Shown here in pieces: positions 35,448 through 46,000 of a DNA stretch of 64,000 bases. The notes under the pieces are model-generated. The model had not been told where the DNA came from and made no database searches. It saw nothing but the letters and a program-made list of their open reading frames with translations. This stretch comes from CAWJPY01 sp963844865 (GTDB lineage Bacteria > Acidobacteriota > Thermoanaerobaculia > Thermoanaerobaculales > Sulfomarinibacteraceae). Both the position numbers and the translations under genes were made by a program. The DNA lies in NCBI GenBank assembly GCA_963844865.1, contig CAWJPY010000019.1, positions 1-64,000 of the forward strand. Direction: 5' to 3'. Positions within the stretch are counted from its first letter, which is position 1. Every line of letters begins with the position of its first letter.

Positions 35448-37460
35448 TCACTCGATCTTGATCGACGGCCCGCCCTCCTTCATGCGCTTCAGGGGCAGCC
35501 ACACCAGGAGCCCCAGGAGCAGCGGGTAGACCAGGAGGCCGAGCCAGAAGCTGGAGGCGATATGGGGGAGGATGTTCTCGCCCTCGGGGAGCTTGAGCCA
35601 GAGCTTGCCGTACATGACCAGGAAAGCGAGGACCACCGCCATCAGGGACTTCCCCGGCGATGAAGCCCGACGACAGCAGCACGCCCATGTTCTCGGCCCG
35701 GGTCCGCTCTTCGGGGTGGCGTGGGCTTCTGGCCGAGGCGCTTCTCGAAGATCCACGGATGACCCCGCCCACGAAGATCGAGGCGGTGGAGTAGAAGGGC
35801 AGGTACATGCCGACGGCGACGAGCATGGGCGACGGTGACCCGATGAGGATCAGCGCGACGCCGAAGAACATGCCCACGATCACCAGCGGCCACGCCATCT
35901 GGCCGCCCACGATGCCCTTGGCCATGAGCGCCATGAGACCGGCCTGGGGTGCCGGCAGCGCCGCCGAGCCGATGGTGGTAGACGCGATCCAGGAGCCGCG
36001 AGGGGCAGAGCGAGCACGGCCGCCGCCGCGATGACACCGAGGATCTCGCCGACCTCCATCTTCCACGGCGTGCCGCCCAGGATGTGGCCGACCTTGAGGT
36101 CCTGCATCATGTCGCCGGCAATGCCCGCCGCGCAGCAGACGATGCCGGCCACCCCCAGCACGGCCGCCACCCCGTGGACGTCGGTCAGGCCGATGAGCCA
36201 CCATGAGCACCGCCGAGATCAGCAGGGCCGACAAGCGTGAGCCCGGAGATGGGGTTGTTCGAGCTGCCGATCAGTCCCACCAGATAGCCGGCGACCGCGG
36301 CGAAAAGGAAGCCGAGGACGATCATCACGACGGTCAGGATCGCCGAGCCGGCGTAGTTGTGGGCGAAGTACGGTAGAGGAAGAACACCGGGATGGCGAGC
36401 AGGGCGATGGCGCCGCAGACCTTCTTGAAGTTGAGGTCGCGCTCGGTGCGCTCGGCCGCCGCACCGCCGCCGCCAGAGCGTCGAAGTGGGCGAACGCCTT
36501 GCGGATGCCGTCGATCAGGGAGGTGCGGAGCTTGCAGAGGGTGTAGAAGGCGGCCACGATCATGGTCCCGACCGCCAGGGGCCGGATCTGCCGGAACCAG
36601 ACGTCGTAGGCGATACGGTCGATGAATGCCCTGCTCGCCGGTGATCCCGGTGCCCGAGCGCCGGGTTGAGGAAGAGGGCCAGCGGCACCAGGAGCAGCCA
36701 GCCCGTCGACGGCGCCGGCGAACAGCACCGCAGAGATCCTGAGGCCGACGATGTAGCCGACCCCGATGACCGCCGGCGAGGCGGCCGGCGTCTGCACGAA
36801 CAGCCCCCGGCGTACTCGATGCGGTTGCCGCACGATCTGGATGGTCGAGCGGGGGAAGTGGAAGAAGCGGCCCATGGTCTCCTGCACGATCTGGATGCCG
36901 TTGGAGTTCTTGAAGAGCTCCCACAGGGCGGCGATACCCATGGCGCCGAAGACCAGCCCGGCGCCGGTCTGGCCGCCCTGGCCGGCCTTCACGATCTCGC
37001 CCGCGGCCACGCTCTCCGGGAACGGCAGGTCGGCCTCCACCACCAGGGTGCGCCGGAGGATGATGACGAAGAGCACGCCGAGCACGCCGCCGATACCCAT
37101 GATCAGCGTCGCGTCGAAGAAGTGGAATCGTTCCCAAGCGCCGGCCAGGATGAAGGCGGGGATGGTGAAGATGGCCCCCGCCACCAACGCCTCCCCCACC
37201 GAGGCGGTGGTCCGGGCCAGGTTCTCCTCGAGCACGCTTCCGCCAAAGATCCTCAGGGCGGCCATGGCCACCACGGCGGCCGGGAAGGTGGCGGCCACGG
37301 TCAGACCCACCTTCATGCCCAGGTAGGCGTTGGCGGCGCCGAGCACGATCGCCATCAACACCCCCAGCACCAGCGCGCGCGCGGTGAGCTCGCGCATGCT
37401 CGTGCTGGCCGGCACATACGGCTCGTACTTGAGATTCCCCGTCGGGCTCTTTGTGGCCAT
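35448..37460 (-). CDS. OPT-family oligopeptide transporter, multiply frameshifted
   Basis: About 670 aa. ATG 37460 (MATKSPTGNLKYEPYVPAS) opens an OPT N-terminus: LTARALVLGVLMAIVLGAANAYLGMKVGLTVAATFPAAVVAMA is diagnostic of the family, followed by SVGEALVAGAIFTIPAF and DLPFPESVAAGEIVKAG. Multiple membrane segments continue to IASSFWLGLLVYPLLLGLLVWLPL and end at 35448. Coherent sequence changes frame near 36820, 36700, 36630, 36470, 36380, 36225, 36000, 35715 and 35655, the densest indel cluster in the window. OPT proteins import oligopeptides or metal chelates with protons. A genuine pseudogene is possible, but every block between breaks keeps family-like composition. Confidence 0.82.
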
Positions 37461-37617
37461 GGATCCCCCCATCCTCAGGTTGGCGTCGAGCGATTGTACC
37501 CCGTCCACCGCGACCCACCGCGCTGCCGCCTCGTGCCGTGGCGGGTTCGAACGACCCACCCGCGGGTCCAACGGACACCAGTGACAGGCGACGCGGACCT
37601 GCCCGCCGTCTCAGGTC

Positions 37618-37633
37618 GGGCACGTCCCTTGCT
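37618..37633 (+). promoter_or_regulatory. sigma-54 (-24/-12) promoter-like site before the PAS-HTH regulator
   Basis: GGGCACG-TCCC-TTGCT: the invariant GG (37619-37620) and GC (37631-37632) are 12 bp apart as in sigma-54 promoters. The only deviation from TGGCACG-N4-TTGCT is G for the first T. Predicted start of transcription is about 37644, 57 nt before ATG 37701. Confidence 0.6.
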
Positions 37634-37700
37634 ACGACCCGCCACGACAACGACCAAAGACGGCGAGGAGGGTCCGGCCATTCCAAACGTAGCAGCCTGG

Positions 37701-38321
37701 ATGACGACGGCGGCGCACACAGCGGCGTTCACGACGGCACCGGACGGCAAGCTGATCGGCTGGAACCGCGCCGCCGCGCTGCTTCTCGGCACCGAAGCCG
37801 ACCAGGTGATCGGGCGTCCCTGTCACGAGGTGATGGGCGGCCGCGACCTCTTCGACAACTCCTACTGCATGGCCGGCTGTCCGGTCATGCGCATGGCCCG
37901 GCAGGGGACGGCCGTGCGTCCGTTCCGCCTCGACGTCACCCATCCCTCGGGGTCGAGCCTGCCGTTGCGGGTGTCGGTGGTGGCAGTCGGAGGGACTCCC
38001 GACCTGGGGCCCTCCCTCGTGCACTTCCTCGAACCCGTGGAGGAGTGCCTCCTCGAGTGCCTCGCCTCCGAGACGGGCGAGACCTTCCCGGGGGCCACGG
38101 ACCGACGCCTCCACGGCGAGACCTCGCGGGAGGTCGAGGTGCTCCGCCTGCTCGGCGCTGGGGTCGGGACCGACGACGCGGCCGCCTTGCTCGGCATCAG
38201 TCGGAGGGCCCTCCGCGACTATCTTGCAAGCTGCTACCGCAAGCTCGAAGCCCACACCTGCCTCGGGGAGGTGCGGCTTGCCGAGAGGCTGAGCATGCTC
38301 GACGACGGCTTCCGTTTATGA
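37701..38321 (+). CDS. PAS-domain transcriptional regulator with C-terminal LuxR/HTH domain
   Basis: 206 aa. ATG 37701 (MTTAAHTAAFTTAPDGKLIGWNRAAALLLG) begins a PAS domain (~residues 5-110) that carries NSYCMAGCPVMRMARQG, a Cys-x3-Cys pair. The C-terminal ~65 residues form a helix-turn-helix of LuxR type (TSREVEVLRLLGAGVGTDDAAALLGISRRALRDYL). It lacks a receiver domain, so it probably senses a ligand directly through PAS. It is divergent from the OPT transporter, and a sigma-54-like site lies 68 bp upstream. The ribosome-binding site is weak. The Cys-bearing PAS recurs in the kinase and the response regulator that follow. Confidence 0.78.
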   Translation: MTTAAHTAAFTTAPDGKLIGWNRAAALLLGTEADQVIGRPCHEVMGGRDLFDNSYCMAGCPVMRMARQGTAVRPFRLDVTHPSGSSLPLRVSVVAVGGTPDLGPSLVHFLEPVEECLLECLASETGETFPGATDRRLHGETSREVEVLRLLGAGVGTDDAAALLGISRRALRDYLASCYRKLEAHTCLGEVRLAERLSMLDDGFRL

Positions 38322-38445
38322 AGCGGGCTCCCCCCGTCCTGGGAACGATGCCCCCGTGAGGACCACTGCCATCCCCACCCGATGCCGGCGACGCCCCGGT
38401 CTTCGACGATGAGCGAGCTCCTGGGCACGTAGGGACCGGGCCGGC

Positions 38446-40524
38446 TCAGGCGGTCACCTGGGGAAGGGTCACGCTGACCCGCGTGAACTCTCCCTCCACG
38501 CTGTCGATGGTGAGGCGGCCGCCGTGCTCCTGGACGATCTCGTTGCAGATGGAGAGCCCGAGGCCGGTGCCCTTGCCCTTGGGCTTGGTCGAGAAGAACG
38601 GGTTCATGACCTTGGCCAGGTTGGCGACCGGGATGCCGACGCCCGAGTCCTCGAACAGCACCGTCACGTTCCGTGACGCGCCGTTGCCGTCGGCTCCGGC
38701 GGTGATCCTGAGCCTCTTGTTGCGGTCGGCGCTCGGATAGCGTTCGTTGAGCGCGTACCGGGCATTGCTCAGGAGGTTCAGGAAGACCTGCTGGATCTCC
38801 TGCGGAATGCAGTGGACCCTGGGCAGATCCATGGGCACCTCGAACGCGAGGTCGATGCCGTCCTTGCGAATCTGGGCCCCGGTGAGGGTGAGGGAGTCCG
38901 ACAGGATGTCCTGGATGTGGATCGGGACCCGGACCTGGGACTCGCGGCGGGCGAACGCCAGCAGGCTCTCAACGATCTTGGCGACCCGGTCGCCCTCGGC
39001 CACGACTCTGGAGGCGATGTCCTTCACGTACTCGTGGCCGCGATCCCGATTGATGAGCATCTGGGCGTAGTTGATGATCCCGTTCATGGGGTTGTTGATC
39101 TCGTGCGCGACTCCCGCCGCCAGCTCACCCAGGGCGGCGAGCTGCTCGGAGCGGATGACCGATGCCCGGGAGGCCTTGCGTTCGGTGATGTCGCGCAGGA
39201 GCACCAGCACCTTCTCCTCGCCGTTGGCATCGCGAAACGGCGTGTACGTGTGCTCGTGGACTCTCCCCGCCACCACCTCGAACTCGCAGTGCTGGAGCTT
39301 CCCCGACGTGATGGCCTCCTCCATGTAGCAGCACGGACAGGGCATCGTCCGGCCACGGAGCGCCGCATAGCAGAGCTGGCCCACGCAGTTCCCCAGCTCC
39401 TGCCGCAGGGCCTCGTTCTGGTACTCGATGGTGAAGTCGCCGCGGATGATGCCGACGCCCTCGAACTGCTGGAAGAGGATGTGGCGCAGACGGTCCCGTT
39501 CGGTGCGCAGCTCTTCCTGGACGCGCGCCAGCTCGGTGATGTCCTTGAAGGACTCGACGATGCCCACCGGCTGACCGTCCTGGTCCATGAACGGCCGCGC
39601 CGTGAGCAGACAGGAGACCGTCGTGCCGTCGTTGCGCGTCTTCGTGAGGTCGTACTCGATCTCCTTGGCGCCGTTGAGGATCCGCACCAGAGGACACTCC
39701 GGCGTGTGGCACTTGTCACCGGCGAAGACGTCAAAGCACTTGGCGCCGATCGCTTCCTCCTCGGTGATCCCGGACAGTCCGACGAAGGTCTGGTTCACTC
39801 GGAGCACGTTGGAGTGGGCGTCGATCACCCGCATGGCGGCCGACGCGGTGTTGAAGATCTGGTGCAGCTCGGCATGGGCGAGCTGCAGGTTGACCTGGAT
39901 CCTCTTCCGCTCCGTGAAGTCCTGGCCGATGCCGAAGTAGAGCTGGCGGCCGTCCTCCGCCGCGAACGGGACCAGGTTCAACAGCAGCGTCTTGATCGAG
40001 CCCTTGGTGTGGTAGTTGACCTCGAGCTGGCCGGGGATGACCACGTGCGCGCCCAGGGCGCCGCCGTCGGACCGCGGCCAGAAAAGATCCTGGTACCTCT
40101 TGGAGGCGAGCTCCTCGGCCGGCATCTCGAAGAACTGCTGGGCCGCCAGGTTGTGCTCCACCATCCGACCGCCGGTGTCGACGACGAACACCGGGTTGAG
40201 GGCCTCCTGGATCAGCGTGCGGTACTTCCGCTCGCTGGTGGCGAGCGCCTCCTCGGTCCGGCGGCGGACGTTGATGCCGTGCTGAGCGTACAGGCTGAAG
40301 CCCACGATCAGTGCGCTGATGAGGAGGCGCTTGGAGACCTCGTGCATGTCGGCCGGGAACAGGTACGACAGAAACGTGCCATGGGTGTACTGCGGGAAAA
40401 GGTACGCACAGTACAGGTAGACGTGTGCGAGCGCCTCCAGCAACCAGTACAGACCAGCGGTGAGGATGCCGATCCCGACGTACTTCGACCTCAGGAGGCT
40501 TCGAGAAGAGCCGCGGACAACCAT
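38446..40524 (-). CDS. membrane multi-PAS sensor histidine kinase
   Basis: 692 aa from ATG 40524, behind GAGGAGGG. Two hydrophobic segments (residues ~14-42 and ~65-84) anchor it in the inner membrane with a short loop between. Three PAS domains follow, at about 97-215, 220-340 and 340-460. PAS2 carries KCHTPECPLVRIL and PAS3 carries TMPCPCCYMEE, both Cys-rich. The HisKA phospho-acceptor segment is LGELAAGVAHEINNPMNGI. The ATPase has QVFLNLLSNARYALNE (N box), FEDSGVGIP (G1) and GTGLGLSICNEIV (G2). It lies 157 bp downstream of the sigma-54 response regulator on the same strand and is its likely partner. Input may be redox state or metal; this is inference from the cysteines. Confidence 0.9.
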   Translation of the reverse strand: MVVRGSSRSLLRSKYVGIGILTAGLYWLLEALAHVYLYCAYLFPQYTHGTFLSYLFPADMHEVSKRLLISALIVGFSLYAQHGINVRRRTEEALATSERKYRTLIQEALNPVFVVDTGGRMVEHNLAAQQFFEMPAEELASKRYQDLFWPRSDGGALGAHVVIPGQLEVNYHTKGSIKTLLLNLVPFAAEDGRQLYFGIGQDFTERKRIQVNLQLAHAELHQIFNTASAAMRVIDAHSNVLRVNQTFVGLSGITEEEAIGAKCFDVFAGDKCHTPECPLVRILNGAKEIEYDLTKTRNDGTTVSCLLTARPFMDQDGQPVGIVESFKDITELARVQEELRTERDRLRHILFQQFEGVGIIRGDFTIEYQNEALRQELGNCVGQLCYAALRGRTMPCPCCYMEEAITSGKLQHCEFEVVAGRVHEHTYTPFRDANGEEKVLVLLRDITERKASRASVIRSEQLAALGELAAGVAHEINNPMNGIINYAQMLINRDRGHEYVKDIASRVVAEGDRVAKIVESLLAFARRESQVRVPIHIQDILSDSLTLTGAQIRKDGIDLAFEVPMDLPRVHCIPQEIQQVFLNLLSNARYALNERYPSADRNKRLRITAGADGNGASRNVTVLFEDSGVGIPVANLAKVMNPFFSTKPKGKGTGLGLSICNEIVQEHGGRLTIDSVEGEFTRVSVTLPQVTA

Positions 40525-40681
40525 GGTGCCCTCCTCAGAGAGTGCGGGCCCCTCGGCGCCGATCCGAGGCCGCACCCCCCGTCCAGTGCTGAAGACCAGC
40601 TCCTTCCCTCGTGGATGAAGGAGCACCCCATCCCATCACGCGAAGCCCGGACCACGGCCGTGGAGACCCGCGCGTCACCCG

Positions 40682-42436
40682 TCACTCACCCGGTTCGCCG
40701 TTGCCGCGCAGGCTTCTCAGCCGTCGGTAAAACGTCCTCTCGCTGAGGCCGAGCTTCTGGGCGAGGCTGCTGTTGTCGCCACCGTGGGAGCCCATCGCCC
40801 ACGCCAGATAGCGGCTCTCCACCTCGTCGAGTGGAAGGATGCGGTCCACCGGGAAAGGGGCCGCCGAGCCGTCGTCCGGCGCCGCACCGGGCACGTCCCG
40901 CACCACCTTGGTCAGCTCGGCCGGCAGGTGATTGGGCGTGATGGAGTCCCCGCGGCAGAGGACGAATGCGTGCTCCAGTGCGTTCTCGAGCTCGCGCACG
41001 TTGCCCGGCCAGTCGTGGCCGAAAAGCAGCTCCATGACCGCGTCGCTGACGCCCCGCACGTCCCTGTCCATCCTCAGATTGAAGTCGCGGATGAAGTGCT
41101 GGACCAGCAGCGGGATGTCATCGCGGCGCTCGCGCAGGGGCGGCATGTGGATCTCGAAGACCTTGAGGCGATAGTAGAGGTCCTCGCGAAAGTCGCCCCG
41201 CGCCACCAGGTCCTTGAGATTGCGGTTGGTGGCCGCGATGACCCGCACGTCGGCGGTGACGGGCGTGGCATCGCCGACCCGCTCGAACTGCTTGCTCTCC
41301 AGCACCCGCAGAAAGCGGAGCTGCATCCTGGGCGTGATGTCCCCGATCTCATCCAGGAAGATGGTGCCCCCGTCGGCACGCTCGAAGCGCCCGACCTTGT
41401 TGCGGTCGGCGCCCGTGAAGGCACCCCGGACGTGCCCGAACAGCTCGCTCTCCAGCAGGCTCTCCGACAGGGCCGAGCAGTTGACCTTGACCAGGATCCG
41501 CTTGCGCCGCCGGCCCGCCGCGTGGAGCGCATCCGCCACCAGCTCCTTGCCGGTGCCACTCTCACCGGTGATCAAGACCGAGGTCTCCACGTCGCCGAGG
41601 GCCTCGATCAGGGACAGCACCTTGCGGATCGGCTCGCTCCTGCCCACGATCGACCCACCCTCCTGGCGCGTGCGCAGGCTGCGCTCCAGCGCCACGAGGC
41701 GGGTCTCGTCACGGATGACCAGCACGCCTCCGGACGCCCTGGCGCGGTCGTCGATGAGGGGCGTGGCGGTCACGCTGACGACCCGGGGAGGCCGCTCCGG
41801 GCAGGTGCACTCCACCTTGCGCAGCTCCACCGCCTTGCCCTGGGCCACCGTGTCCAGCACCGCCCCCAGACACGAGCGATCGCAGGGGAGCCCTCCCTGG
41901 TGGAACGGCTTGCCGATCCAGTCCTCGCGACGGATCCCGCACAGCTGCTCGGCTGCGTGGTTGGCCTCAACCAGGTTGAGCTGGTGGTCGACGGTGATGA
42001 TGGCGTCCTTGACGCTGCGGAAGATGGCCTCGATGTTCCGCCGGTAGGCCTCCTTGGCGTCGATCAGGGCCTTGTGCCGGAACGCCATGTCGGCGCTCCG
42101 GATCAGCGCGTCCTGACGAACCGGTTTGACGACGTAGTCCAGGGCGCCGAGACGAAGGGCGTTGGACGCGCTGTCGATGGTCGGCGCACCGGTCACGATC
42201 ACGACCTCGATGGAGGGGAACGACTCCTTCAGGTCACGCAGGAGGTCGATGCCCGATCTCCCCTCCAGGATGATGTCCACGAACGCCAGGTCGAACTCGC
42301 CCTCGGACACCGCCGCCATGGCCAGGTCGTAGTCCGCTGCCGTGGTGACGCGGTACCCCTCCTCCTCGAGGAAGTTCCGGAAGGTGAACCGGATCCCTTC
42401 TTCGTCGTCGACGACCAGGATCCTGCCCCGCTCCAC
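40682..42436 (-). CDS. NtrC-family sigma-54-dependent response regulator with an inserted PAS domain
   Basis: 584 aa. I placed the start at GTG 42436 (VERGRILVVDDEEGIRFTF), where the receiver begins; the frame is open to ATG 42550. Domain order: receiver ~1-120 (acidic DDEE, phospho-Asp in LAFVDIILEGRSG, KPVRQDALI), PAS ~130-250 with LPCDRSCLGAV and VECTCPERP, AAA+ ~265-500 (GESGTGKE Walker A, GAFTGA loop that contacts sigma-54, GTIFLDEIGD Walker B), and a Fis-type HTH at ~545-580 (SSLAQKLGLSERTFYRRL). The GAFTGA loop makes it an enhancer-binding activator. Sigma-54-like promoters lie before nearby operons, so they are its likely targets. Confidence 0.92.
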   Translation of the reverse strand: MERGRILVVDDEEGIRFTFRNFLEEEGYRVTTAADYDLAMAAVSEGEFDLAFVDIILEGRSGIDLLRDLKESFPSIEVVIVTGAPTIDSASNALRLGALDYVVKPVRQDALIRSADMAFRHKALIDAKEAYRRNIEAIFRSVKDAIITVDHQLNLVEANHAAEQLCGIRREDWIGKPFHQGGLPCDRSCLGAVLDTVAQGKAVELRKVECTCPERPPRVVSVTATPLIDDRARASGGVLVIRDETRLVALERSLRTRQEGGSIVGRSEPIRKVLSLIEALGDVETSVLITGESGTGKELVADALHAAGRRRKRILVKVNCSALSESLLESELFGHVRGAFTGADRNKVGRFERADGGTIFLDEIGDITPRMQLRFLRVLESKQFERVGDATPVTADVRVIAATNRNLKDLVARGDFREDLYYRLKVFEIHMPPLRERRDDIPLLVQHFIRDFNLRMDRDVRGVSDAVMELLFGHDWPGNVRELENALEHAFVLCRGDSITPNHLPAELTKVVRDVPGAAPDDGSAAPFPVDRILPLDEVESRYLAWAMGSHGGDNSSLAQKLGLSERTFYRRLRSLRGNGEPGE

Positions 42437-43073
42437 GGTGTCAGCCCGCCCGCTGCTCGAGAGGCGCTTGTGGCTCGGCCATGGATGGCTCCTGACTCCT
42501 GTGTCACACGGTCTCTCGGGGAGTATGACGCGTCTGGCAGTGAGACGCAAGGGGCGTCGAGAGAATTCCTCTCGTCATCCGGTCGACTGCCTCCCCGACC
42601 AGGTCCCACGGGGATCGTCATCATCAGCGTTCTCCCGGGTCGTCGTGACCGGGGGCACTCCAAAGATCGAGAACCTGGCACGCGCCTTGCTCAGTGTCTG
42701 GCGTCACAACGATCCGAAGCCGGTCGCCAGAAACCGACCGGGAGGATGTCTCGAAAATGAGCGGTCCTGTGCAACGTGTGTCCATACATCGAACCGAGGA
42801 GTCGCTGTGAGATCTCGCAGATCGGCTCGTCGCGGTGGCCATTCCGGGCTTGGGAGAGGAGACACGGTGCGTCCCCTGTCCGCCCCCCGGCCGCAGGCGA
42901 TCCCTGAGCGGGACTCCAGCACGAGAAGAGAAAGGGAGGTGATGGATGGTGCCACTCGAGAGGGCGGACGGGCGGGCATCGCCCCGCGTCGGTCGAACCA
43001 CAGGAACTCCGTGCTCCGCCGGGCCGATGTGCCCGGCGGGCACTCCGATTCGGTCCATGAAAAGGAGGTTCAC
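42437..43073. other. 637-bp regulatory interval between the response regulator and a secreted-protein gene
   Basis: This gap holds a sigma-54 promoter at 42676-42691 and a leader of about 370 nt carrying a possible 43-codon ORF (42946-43077). The 240 bp between the regulator start and the promoter is where enhancer sites would be expected. The palindromic TGTGTCACAC around 42500 is the only short symmetric word I noticed there. I see no other gene. Confidence 0.5.
42676..42691 (+). promoter_or_regulatory. sigma-54 promoter, exact consensus, before the 1256-aa secreted protein
   Basis: TGGCACG-CGCC-TTGCT matches TGGCACGN4TTGCW at every defined position. GG is at 42677-42678 and GC at 42689-42690. 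Predicted transcription start is near 42702, leaving a leader of about 370 nt to ATG 43074. It lies on the plus strand, divergent from the response-regulator gene. Confidence 0.8.
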
Positions 43074-43077
43074 ATGA
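42946..43077 (+). CDS. possible leader peptide, 43 aa, overlapping the next start codon
   Basis: ATG 42946 is preceded by AAGGGAGGTG at good spacing, a ribosome-binding site as strong as any in the window. The ORF (MVPLERADGRASPRVGR at its N-terminus, then two Cys in TPCSAGPMC) ends at TGA 43075-43077, overlapping ATG 43074 of the secreted-protein gene as ATGA. It lies wholly inside the sigma-54 leader. It could serve translational coupling or regulation, or be fortuitous. The peptide is basic and has no signal sequence. Confidence 0.4.
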   Translation: MVPLERADGRASPRVGRTTGTPCSAGPMCPAGTPIRSMKRRFT

Positions 43078-46000
43078 ATCGCGTCAGGTACATCACGCCA
43101 ACACTGTTGGCGGTGGCCATGTGCGTGGTGCCGTGCGTGCTCGCCGCCGGCGGTGGCGCCGGGGACGGCATGATCTGGCCGCTGAGAACCGACCTCCAGT
43201 CGCGGGTCCAGGAGGACTTCGACAGCTTCCTCACGGTCGGCGAGGTCGCCGTCTGGAACACCAAGAACGACCTCAAGATCCTCGTCACGTCGGAAGCCTA
43301 CAAGCTGGCGGAGGTGAGCATCCACGTCGTCCAGCCCCCGGACGATTTCGCCGACATCCTGAACAAGAAGGGCAAGCCGGTCGCCGGCTACTTCGACTAC
43401 AAGACGGACAACCTGGACGGCCCGGGCTCGGAGGCCCACAGCTACCTCCAGGTGATTCCCCTCGACAACTTCGACATCTGCTGGAGCGTCAAGCCGACGA
43501 TCTGCGAGCCGAATCTCCACATCGCCATCCAGGTCGAGGTGGCGGGCGTGGACAGCGCATTCGCGGCGGGCGACGGCGTCTTCCCCCGGCTCGACAAGCA
43601 CGACGACCGGATCTGGTCGGAGTACATCGTCTACCCCCTGGCCAAGGTCGAGCCCGGTCACTTCGTCGACGCCAACGTGAGCGGCCTGCGCTACGCGACC
43701 ATCACCCAGGACGGGGTGACCGGCGAGGAGGGGCACTTCTGGTGGTTGCCCCCGGAGGTCATCGACTTCTGGGTGGGGAACCTGCACCTGGGCACCGCCC
43801 TCGCCGACCGCAACGTGTCGCCGGTGGACCTCTTCCCGGGATCCGACATGGATGACGACCGGGTCATCAACATGGCGTGGCTGCTCCAGAGCCTGGACGC
43901 GGACGGCATGCACGGGTCGGGTGCCATCAGCATCACCGAGCCTGTGGTCGCCTGCCTGAACAGCGCGCTACCCGCGTTCGAGCAGGTCGACTTCGGGAAC
44001 GAGCCCGGTATCAGTGCCCTCATCGACGCGACGCAGGCGGCCTGCGCCGGCGTCGTCGACCTGGTCCCCCTGACCAGGGACGACGCGAGGGAGAACCTCG
44101 CCACCGGCCAGAAGATCGGCAACCTGATGAAGAAGAACGTCTCCAAGAACGCCGCCATGATGAGCGACAAGGCCAAGCTCGAGATCATGCCGGTCTACGT
44201 CACGGCCAGGAGGGCGGACGACAGCGTGACCGAGGTCCTCTACTACGACGCCGAGGGTGGCCTGATCGAGCTCCCCCGGAACGTCGCCAAGCCCATCGTG
44301 GTCGCGTACGTCGAGGAGGTCGAGGGTACGGCGACCGAGGTCGAGGGCAAGAATGCGTCCGACGTCTTCGTGGCCATCTCCCGCGACGACGGCGAGACCT
44401 GGAAGCGGCGGAACATCTCCAGGACCGCGGGCAGGTCGTCCCGCGCCGGCTACCCGGGCGACTCCGCCAAGCCCATGCTCAAGGTCAAGGACAACATGAT
44501 CTTCGTCGCCTGGACCGACAAGTACTGCCGGGGCGGGCGGCCGGGCTACGCCATCAACCTCTGCAACGACCCCACCACCGAGGCCGACGAGACGCCGGAG
44601 ACCGGGTGCGCCGTCTACTGCACCGGCAACCCCGACGAGGTCGACCAGATGTGCACGGCCGACTACCCCGGGGACGACGCCTACTGGAAGGACGACATCT
44701 ACGGGGCAGGCGGGCCCCAGCGCTCGGTCATCTACGAGGACTACCCGGAGATGGGCGAGGTGCCCTTCAGCTGCGTCTGGACCGCGCGGGGCATCATCGA
44801 ACCGGACGGCAACATCCAGTGGTACAAGCCCGAGCGCGTGACCTCGGGCCGCCGCGACGCCAACCAGCTCTTCGCCGGGGCGGGTGACGACGTGGCCTTC
44901 GCCATCGCCTGGCAGGAGGACGCCAAGGGGCTGATGCCGGGTGACGGCGACGGGCCCGGCGAGGGGTGGAGCGGCGCCAACACCCACAACAAGACCGACA
45001 TCTGGCTCAGCTACATCACCGAGAAGGACTTCGCCACGATCGACTACGACTACCCTACGGATCCTCACAATGACGGAGACTTCGTGGATCAGGATCCCGA
45101 GCTGCAGGGTCGGGTCAAGGCCCTGGTGCCCATGTCCCTGCCGATCAAGGTCTCAGACAACGACGTCTGCAGCCTGGAGAACATGGACCCCGACGGCGGC
45201 AACGGCGACCACATCTTCGACGAGGAGGGCCAGGGCACCCACCGCTACTGCGGGACCCTCGACGGCATCGGAACACCCGAAGAGTTCGGAACCAACGATC
45301 TCTGCGTCTACACCGTCGAGCGGACGAACCCAAAGGGCGACGTCCACAACGTCTGTGTGACCCGTGACGGCCGCCTGCTGGACGGCAACACCGGCGCCTC
45401 GCGGCCCATGATCTTCGTGCAACCGTACTGCCCCGGCAAGAGCGACCCCGTCACGAAGGAGTGCTCTGTCGACAAGAGCGCCTGGGTCATCATCGGCTAC
45501 GAGGAGAGCAAGGGCGTCGGCATCCCTCCCGAGGGCGAGCACGAGGGCGAGGAGGAGACCACGGACGGGGTGATCGTGATCTCGTCCGGGGAGGAGGACG
45601 AGGCCAGGTACAAGACCGACGTCGGCAAGAACGTCATCTACCACAGCTTCGAGCTCTTCAACCCGGAGACCGTCGCCGGCGGCGGCATCCTCAACCTGCC
45701 GGAGACCGACGAGGCCGGCAACCCGGTCTACGTCACGAACGAGGACGGCAGCCTGTTCCTCGACTGGCAGGCACAGCCGGTCCTGGCCTACGAGAATGCC
45801 CGCCGGGTGCGCTTCATCCCCCAGCCCAAGTCGAAGATGGGTGACTCGGGGACGGTCCTGGTGGCGCTCTACCGCCAGGGCGAGGAGGGCAGCGGCAAGC
45901 CGGCCGACGTCTTCATGCGCCGCCTGGTCGCCCCTGCAAAGAGCAACCCGTACGCCTTCACGAGCGTCGTGCCTGGAGCCCAGAACCTCAGCAGCGTCAC

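Noticed and set aside
36666..37700. Plus-strand coding upstream of the PAS-HTH regulator
   Set aside because: This open frame is antisense to the OPT transporter and has His/Gly/Gln-rich composition typical of shadow frames. PAS similarity begins only at 37701.
42342..43073. An N-terminal extension of the 1256-aa protein
   Set aside because: A perfect AGGAGG and a clean signal peptide mark ATG 43074; the upstream frame overlaps the response regulator and the promoter.
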